From Apoda limacodes (lineage: Eukaryota; Arthropoda; Insecta; Lepidoptera; Limacodidae), in contig OX291543.1 of assembly GCA_946406115.1 (NCBI GenBank), positions 27,492,815-27,556,814 on the forward strand: a stretch of DNA of 64,000 nt, read 5' to 3'. Numbering within the stretch: the stretch's first letter is position 1; every line of letters begins with the position of its first letter. Positions 57,207-64,000 of the stretch are shown one piece after another. A program made the translations under genes and the position numbers. The notes below the pieces were generated by a model, which was given only the letters and a program-made list of their open reading frames with translations, did not search any database and was not told the origin of the DNA.

Positions 57207-60200
57207 ATATTATATGAACAGTGTAGTTTAACTTATTTTTTTTTATGATTTATAAATATTGTACACCTCAAAGTCAAAGATAATGGAATAAAAAAATCCC
57301 AAGGGTAGAAAAAGTAAAAATTAGTGACCTTACAATATAATGAAAACGGAAGACAGTCGAGGGTACTCCTCAATGGTTTACAGCAACTATATCTTGTCTT
57401 CGCGTTAATTTGATTCATATTGATGAGAACTTAAGACCTTGTATGATTTTTCTGTGGTATTTGGTTGAGTTATTTTTTATGAAGAGGACACAATAATGTC
57501 TAACGTACTTTATAGAACAATTCAGATAGTCCAAGTTTCCCGCAACCCTGGTCGTAGCGCAGGGGTCCCATCCGCGCTGTAAATCATCTCAGGCACATAA
57601 CTCACTCCCACGTAGGAGTATTTATCATTTCTTTGTCCACCCCTGAGATTTATTGACTCTTCACTCAGTCCGACATAACCCTAGGTCCATCGCATACGAT
57701 ACGTATCTCTAGTTAGACATATAATTTTTTATTTTTTCGTGACTAAATTTTTATACATCTACGCCTGCTCTTGTCAAATAAGTTTAATATGACAATTTTA
57801 TTTTTATCATCATTTGCATTCACCGACATAAATCTGTACGGCATAAATATTAAATACTTAATAAATTAACTGAAAGAAATGAAATACCACAATATTAAGC
57901 TACAAATAATCAAATATAGAACCTAACACTCTTATATTAAATTTCTTAAGTAAGGTATTCTAATATATATCTTTTAAAAATTTAAGTGCCAAAATTTCGT
58001 ACAGTTACCCAGGTGACTCAAAGGTAATCATTACGTACTATAATCAAATCATATCGAATTATTCTTTTTTTCTCTACGTATATTTAAAATTTGTAATAAG
58101 TTTGCTGAAGTAAAAAAAAACTTCTAAAAGGTAGTAAAGCAACGATCTATTACTGTTACATTAAAGTTTTGGAACGTAATTGGATACTTGTTGTTCAATT
58201 CAAGGCATCTGATTAATTAGTAGGGCTGCTGATATGAAAAGTAAGTAGGCGCAGGGAAACTTCCTGACGTTAATAAGCGAACTTTGGTACAAAACGTCTT
58301 TTTGAGTGAAACTCGGAACTTTGATGAAAGAGGGGCTGTTTAGATAATTCGCAAGTTTGTTACTGGGTAAGATGGTAGATAGATGTTTTTATGTTGACTT
58401 AAGGAAATGCAAATATGAAAATGGAAGCAAATAAATTAAACCCTATGTTAAGAGCTGTGGGTTTACTATAATATTCTACCAACAAAAAACTTCAAATGCT
58501 CATTCAATGACTGAAAATTCTAAAAGTATCCAACAAAATTATTTTGTAAATGTCAATCCATCTTCCTAAAACTTGTACTTTGCGCTACGTCCAAGATAAT
58601 TCGTAACAAAGTAGATAAATAGTAAAGATAAGTCATGTATTTTCATGTGTAATGCCTTAAGCGTCAGGCTCGTTGCCAACCAGTCGGAGGAAGATGTATG
58701 GTGTAAGATGGGGCTCGCTCCATATAAATCATATGCCCCGTCCGCCCGGGGCTGACTTATCCCAACTTAATATACTGCGAGGAAAATAACCGAAACTGGA
58801 CAAGAGAATACACTTACCCGTTAAGTTAAGGCGTGTAAAATTATGTAACTTTTATATAAGCTGTTAGTATATTGTGTGCGTGAATGGAAATGGGAGAGAG
58901 TATCAAGATTATTATTTATTATATAATTAATATTTGATTGCCCTGACCCATATTGATTAAGTATATGTCAAATTGGTCATGTTTGTCGAACTAGATCTCA
59001 TGTTGTATGTTATTTATGAGTTTCATATTTTGACACAGGACACTAAAACTTTCTATCTTACGCTCGAACGTCGAAACACGATTTTTGACATTTTATTCGA
59101 TACATTTATTTTTCGAAAAAAACCTTGTTTCGTACCCTGTTTTTGTTGAATCTTTAAAACGAACACTATTTCAATTTTTTTTTTAGGATTGATAGGCAAT
59201 AACAATATCTTAATATTCTCAAACCAGTTTTTTGATAACTACATTAGTTTTTTTTATAAACGACGTTTTATTGATTTTTTGCAAGATTTACGCGTTGGTT
59301 GTCGCCGTCACATCAATTATTATATAGCGCCGTCTTAGGCGCACTCTTAAATAGCTACTAACTTTTATTACCATTGGAGTAAGATCCCGCGGGGTCAGAG
59401 TCAGATTAAAATTGTTAATTAATTTATCCAAAAAACTACTGGCTCACCCAGACTTTGTCCGAGATGAACAATTATCTATCTCAAATTTATATTAGATCTA
59501 ATTTATTGTCTATGAATTTTTTAAATTTTTAATTTGTTAAAACTTTATGGTCTATCACATGACTTGCTTCATTTTTCTGAAGTTTTAAGATAAATCTATT
59601 TTTTTTTCTGAACTAGAGAGATCAACCTATATTGTCCATGAGTAAAGCAATCTTCCTGAAAGTCAAGTCCGATATATCTGTTTGTTTTACTTTCGAATTT
59701 GTTGATGTTACTGCTACTCTAAAACAAAATAGGTAGATTCTATCAAGATTGTGATTCTTATGATATACATCAAATAAGATGGTTTTGATTGCTGTCACTA
59801 TTGCTACTTGACTGGGACAATTAATGTCTTGTTAAATATTAACATGAAGATAGTCATGAGACTATACGAACGAAATCATCTGCATAAATTCAACTGAGAT
59901 GACCAAGATCTATAAATACAACCATGAAAATGTCTTTGCTGCCTTATTATCGCTAGTAAATTTAACTAAGATCTTGGTCAATACCAACATGAAACATGAA
60001 TATTCTAAAAAATTCACCTTGGTACATTTGACTTAGATCTTGGCCAATTTAAACCTCATATTTATTTTACTTAAATTTGCTTTTTGGAATCAACTATAAA
60101 ACTTGTTCAATAGGAATTAAAATGATTACAGTAATTAAGTTGCTCTTGTTTAAATGCATTAAGGTACGCTTTGTCTCATGAACTAAGATAAATTTCTTTA

Positions 60201-60821
60201 TGTTGTGATTTTTAGAGACCGATCGGCCTCGTTCTAAGGTATGCAAAAGCTTAACCAATCTAGATCGTGGGCGGAGCTATCTACACGGTTTCAGCATTTA
60301 CAGACCATAAGACTAGACCGGACGGTCTCAAAAAACTAGAACAAAAAGAAATGTATGTAATTATATATATAAGATCTGGACAAAATGGTCTGACAGTATT
60401 GTGTTACAGGTTATAGATAAAATAAAACAAAAACTAGAATTACAAGCAGTTATTTATTGATTCTTAAATAAATAGATATTACAATGTTGTTACATATTTT
60501 TTGCCATTACTCAAACTTGTAAGGTATCGTTGATACTAATAAAATATGGAATTTAGCAACCTTTGACGTGTTTGGATTTAAATCTTCATAAATAAAGTCT
60601 TTTCTTGCTTTTTCCTCTAGCTTTTGTGGCTGTGGCCTGCGTCTGAACTAAATTAATTTTTTCGTCTAACTGCCACCGCCGGTAAAGATTGTATAGTGAG
60701 AAGTCGAATTTAGTTTATTTCTTCGTTAGCCGCTGTAAAAAAAAGAGCAAGTTAGAAATCAACTCGAAAGTACAGAAAGCTTGTATAGAAAATAGGAAAA
60801 TAGTGATACTTCTGGTGTTGC
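57207..60821. other. 3.6 kb with no recognised gene
   Basis: A/T-rich, with unique-looking GC-richer patches at 57540-57700 and 58660-58760. A degenerate repeat of (a)gatcttggtcaat/ gatcttggccaat occurs near 59975 and 60040. No coding. Confidence 0.4.
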
Positions 60822-60895
60822 AAGCGTCCATAGGCTACGGTTACCGCTTACCATCAGGCGGACCGTAGGCTTGTTTGCCACCTTAGTGGTATAAA
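60822..60895 (+). mobile_element. Jockey-type LINE 3' tip
   Basis: gttgcaagcgtccataggctacggttaccgcttaccatcaggcggaccgtaggcttgtttgcc, then an A-run: the sense version of the tail at 62640-62710. Confidence 0.7.
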
Positions 60896-61558
60896 AAAAA
60901 ATTAACATAATTACGTAACAAGATATAGATACGAATATTTCGATAAAAATAGTCACTTACATAACCAATTATCAGGACAAAATGCTTGTTACACTTAGTT
61001 TTATAACTTACTTTGCGCAGACAAAAAGTAATTTCTTTTATGGTAACAAAAGTAGTAAGTAGTAAAAGTAATTTTTTGGTTCTTACTAATTCTAAAGTGT
61101 ATATTTTCAAGTTTATTTAGAGGTTAGGCAAGTAGGTCCGTACCTTTTTTTTGCACTTGTACCAGTAGGCAGGCAGGTACTTAATATTTCCGACAGCATA
61201 AACTTTATAAAAACAAAGAAACCATAAGTAGCTACTTACATGATTTATGACTTACATGACCCCGTTCCCACGCCACCCGCATACCATCCCTCCCACATCC
61301 TCTCTTATGATTGAATCGATCAATCTAGTATTTATCATCATCTTAGTAGAATGTAACATTTAATTTATAGTTGATTCTATAAGGTCAAGTAGTAAAAATT
61401 ATTTATTGAAATGATTGCATCGTTCGTTTTAACTTTGTTGTTTTATGGATTTTCATTTTAGTCAATTTAATTAACAGATCTTAGATAAATCAAATATGAA
61501 AAATTTATTAATTTAACAATTAAAATTATTAACTTACTTCGTTATTTTAAACTTGTTT
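60896..61558. other. Non-coding stretch
   Basis: No gene or repeat recognised. Confidence 0.4.
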
Positions 61559-62320
61559 TTTCCCGCGGCTCCGCCTGCCCTAAATTCGGTTATCGGTGTA
61601 GTATTTCAACGGCAACTTCTCAATTATAGAGATTATATTGATTATAACCTAACCCTTTCAATGCGTTTTCTACGTTTTATATTATGTGTCGTTTCCAAGC
61701 CAAAAATTTTACAATGATTGAAGTTGAGGAAAATGATAGTCGCATTCAATACAGCGAATGTTAAAATCATTGACCGGGTCCATTTGTAAATTCAAAACAA
61801 TCAGGGACCCACTCTAGCGTACCCAAAAATATCTTTAACATCTTCCCTGTCGCTTAGGAGAAGATCAGTGACACACCGAGTGCAGCGCCAACTACCGGGT
61901 TCATTTGTTAATTCGAACCTTGCAGGGATCCACCCCAACGTACACAAAAAATATTATTAAAATCGTCCCAGCTGTTTAAGAGATAAGTGACACACCGACT
62001 GCAGCGCCATCTGCTGGGTTCAATTTGATTTCCAAACCATCCAGCAACCCACTAAAATGTTCAGACAAAATTTCACCCAAATCGTTCCCGCTGTTTAGGA
62101 GGAGTAAGGTGACAAACATTTGTTAAGAAGAATTATACGTAGAAAAAAAATCGACTCACGCCTGACGGTTATGAGTAGCCTATGTCCTTTCCCGGGACTC
62201 AGACTATCTCCATGCCAAATGTCATCTGAATCCGTATAGTAGTTTAAGCGTGAAGAGGTCACAGATAGACGGACAGACAGACTTACTTTTGCATTTATAA
62301 TATTAGTATCGATTGTATCA
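61559..62320 (-). mobile_element. Large non-autonomous element, inverted copy with three internal units
   Basis: It runs (plus strand) from cccgcggctccgcctgccctaaattcgg to cagacagacttacttttgcatttataatattagtatcg. Inside, units with gcagcgcca.ct.c.gggttcattt..., cc.accc.a...gt.c and gctgtttaggag repeat about every 120 bp (starting near 61775, 61895 and 62010). It is a close relative of 52424-53375 in opposite orientation. Confidence 0.65.
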
Positions 62321-62565
62321 ACGAACATATTTGTATAAGTTTATTAAATTAAAATGATTGATTATTGCAAACAAGTAAAAAAATATAGATACAACGTATA
62401 TACTTGTTAGAATCATTAAGCATACCCACATTGTTAATTCAAATATATATAAAGCTCTTGTTATAATAAGTCAACTTATTAAATTTACGTACTATCCTGA
62501 ATGTTTTATTTACTAACTAAGAGAAAATCGTTCTTAGAAAACACCTAGTCTCAAGACAAACACAA
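62321..62565. other. Non-coding stretch
   Basis: No gene recognised; A/T-rich. Confidence 0.4.
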
Positions 62566-62630
62566 ATACTAAATGTTTGTCTTGTGCGGTAATCGAATCC
62601 CAGCCCCTTGATTCAGCAGTTGGGTCATTT
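62566..62630 (-). mobile_element. tRNA-derived SINE head
   Basis: The minus strand reads gacccaactgctgaatcaaggggctgggattcgattaccgcacaaga, with a B-box-like gggattcgatta. Confidence 0.5.
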
Positions 62631-62631
62631 T

Positions 62632-63492
62632 TTTTTAAAAAAAAACAAGCTTACGGTCCGCCTCATTGGTAAGCGGTCACCGTAGCCTATGGAGGCTGGA
62701 CACCAGGTGTATCACTTGCGCGTTGCCGACCTTTCAGAAATCTAATAACTTTTTTCTCTTGAAGAACTCCATACTGTAGTCCTTGCAGAAAACCTTGGCA
62801 GGGAGCTCATTCCATAACTTAAGCGTTCGCTGGAGAAAGTTTCTCTGAAACCGCACTGTACGCGACCATTTAGGTTCTAAAGTGTTAGAATGAATTCCCT
62901 GCCGATGGCGAGCGGTGCGATGGTACAAAGTAGCCGTGGGCATCATTTCGAACAATTCCTCAGAACACAACCCATTGTACAAGCGGTAGAACACACACAG
63001 GGAGGCAAAGACTCTCCTCAGACTTAAGGGCTCGATACCGCAAGTGAGTTCGGAATCGTCGACAATTCTCACAGCCCGTCGTTGAACCGAGTCAAAGGGC
63101 CAAGCTGGTATCCAGGTGCATCTGCCCAGAGATGGCAGCAGTACTCCATATGGGGCCGAACTTGCGACTTGCAAAGTAAAGTAAAGTAAATTATGGTCGA
63201 GTCTTGCACGATGTATTTCTTTCAGGTTCGCTGCTGCATTAGAAAGCCACCGAACATCAGAGAAAAGTACGTCAAGTATCGCGACCCGTTGAGATTCTGA
63301 GACAATGTACAAGAGTCTGCGGGAAGATATGTGGTGTATAATGAACACCGGCGACCCGCCGAGTCTATGTGCTAAGGCGCAATTGCTATGAGGCTCGGTG
63401 TTATAGCTGTAGCTACTCCCGAGATACGGTGAGCAGCTCAGGCTGGATCGAGGATCTGGAGTGAAGTTAGCACACTCCCAGAAGCCTTGCAC
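62632..63492 (-). pseudogene. Jockey-family non-LTR retrotransposon C-terminus
   Basis: A 252-codon minus-strand frame ending at 62734. Its last 130 residues carry the family pattern: FDSVQRRAVRIVDDSELT, LSLRRVFASLCVFYRLYNGL, CSEELFEMMP, LYHRTARHRQGIHSN, RFQRNFLQRTLKLWNELPAK, VFCKDYSMEFFKR. The polymerase core is missing (5' truncation). The 3' tail reaches an A-run near 62640. The first 60 codons (MQGFWECANFTPDPRSS...) are not recognised and may be flanking sequence or a different part of the element. Confidence 0.8.
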
Positions 63493-63564
63493 GTGGTCTG
63501 CTCAGCTGCTGTCGCGTGCTGAAGGTCAACGCAAGTAGCGTGATGTATGCGCACGCAGTAAGCA

Positions 63565-63610
63565 ATGCAAGAGCGCGAAGTAAGTAACGCAAGAGCGCGC
63601 AGTAAGCCAT
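63565..63610. repeat. Short tandem duplication
   Basis: The phrase gtaagcaatgcaagagcgcg recurs with small changes (gtaagtaacgcaagagcgcg) right after itself, then a partial third start (cagtaagcc). Confidence 0.7.
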
Positions 63611-63680
63611 TCGGTAGGGAATCGTCCGTCGAAAATAATAAGTCGGAATTAAACGCTTCGTTATTCGGCAAAATACCACT

Positions 63681-64000
63681 ATCCCGATGTTTCGGCTGGG
63701 TTTCACCAGCCTTGTTCACTGGTAGACTGGCGGTGCGCGGTGTCTTCGGCTTCGAGTGGAGGCGTCCTGTTGAACTACCCTCACTTTGTCTTTATTCTTG
63801 TCATAATCACTACACACAACACTAACGGTGCGTTCGTTAGTGAAACTGCTGTATCTTCCTATGACTGGATTCCATGCAGGCGTCAGTTTGTATCCATCCT
63901 CACGATTGAAGTTCTTATGCTCCACTCGAAGCCGAAGACACCGCGCACCGCTAGTCTACGCTTGACCAAGGCTTGTGTAACCCAGCCGAAACGTAGGGAT
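63681..64000. repeat. Inverted repeat, 80-bp arms, 160-bp spacer, at the right edge
   Basis: The left arm 63681-63760 (tttcggctgggtttcaccag, gcggtgcgcggtgtcttcgg, cttcgagtgga) matches the reverse complement of 63921-64000 at most positions. The right arm reaches the last base, so the true extent is unknown. The spacer is not coding. Probably a fold-back or MITE-type element. Confidence 0.8.

Noticed and set aside
57066..57248. 60-codon Leu/Cys/Phe-rich frame resembling a membrane peptide
   Set aside because: It is read through the 26-bp minisatellite, whose units fall in changing frames.
63438..63925. Several overlapping frames of 69-93 codons at the right edge
   Set aside because: They overlap each other on both strands within a GC-rich inverted repeat and tandem duplication, and none shows a protein family pattern.

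Overview
The window looks like nuclear DNA of a moth or butterfly. It is A/T-rich, its genes are split by introns with GT-AG borders, and about half of it is made of repeat types common in Lepidoptera. These include non-LTR retrotransposon pieces, tRNA- and 5S-derived SINEs, small MITEs, and the 'taatattataaatgcgaaagt' element family that carries GT or GTCT microsatellites. There are no bacterial-type operons, CRISPR arrays or phage genes.

The real protein-coding content is a cluster of three paralogous zinc carboxypeptidases of the M14A type (digestive carboxypeptidase A/B fold). Gene A is on the minus strand and is cut by the left edge (catalytic exons at 2475-2333, 864-704 and 593-468). 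Gene B is on the plus strand (seven exons, 17354-25188, only the extreme N-terminus not found). Gene C is on the minus strand (six catalytic exons, 35603-29284, complete catalytic domain). Where paralogs can be compared, exon lengths (161, 126, 106 and 147 bp) and intron phases are identical, so the genes arose by duplication. B and C point at each other (tail to tail). B and C have isoleucine at the specificity position equivalent to CPA Ile255, which predicts removal of hydrophobic C-terminal residues.

B has a propeptide-like exon. I found none for A or C. Instead, each of those two has an upstream open exon with no signal peptide (7500-7029 for A, 36758-36610 for C) whose donor is in the right phase to splice to the catalytic domain. 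Whether these are true N-termini or first exons of other genes is the main open question.

The rest is repeats. A deleted Jockey-type reverse transcriptase lies at 14.0-14.7 kb. A degenerate Jockey-type reverse transcriptase at 26.8-28.8 kb is split by a 746-bp inverted-repeat element. RTE-type C-terminal fragments sit in intron 6 of both B and C. An R2-like nuclease fragment is in intron 4 of B, and a Jockey-family C-terminus is at 62.6-63.5 kb. From 37 kb to 62 kb I see no convincing gene, only repeat copies, a GC-rich island near 45.7 kb and a 26-bp minisatellite near 57.1 kb. The window ends in an 80-bp inverted repeat pair.
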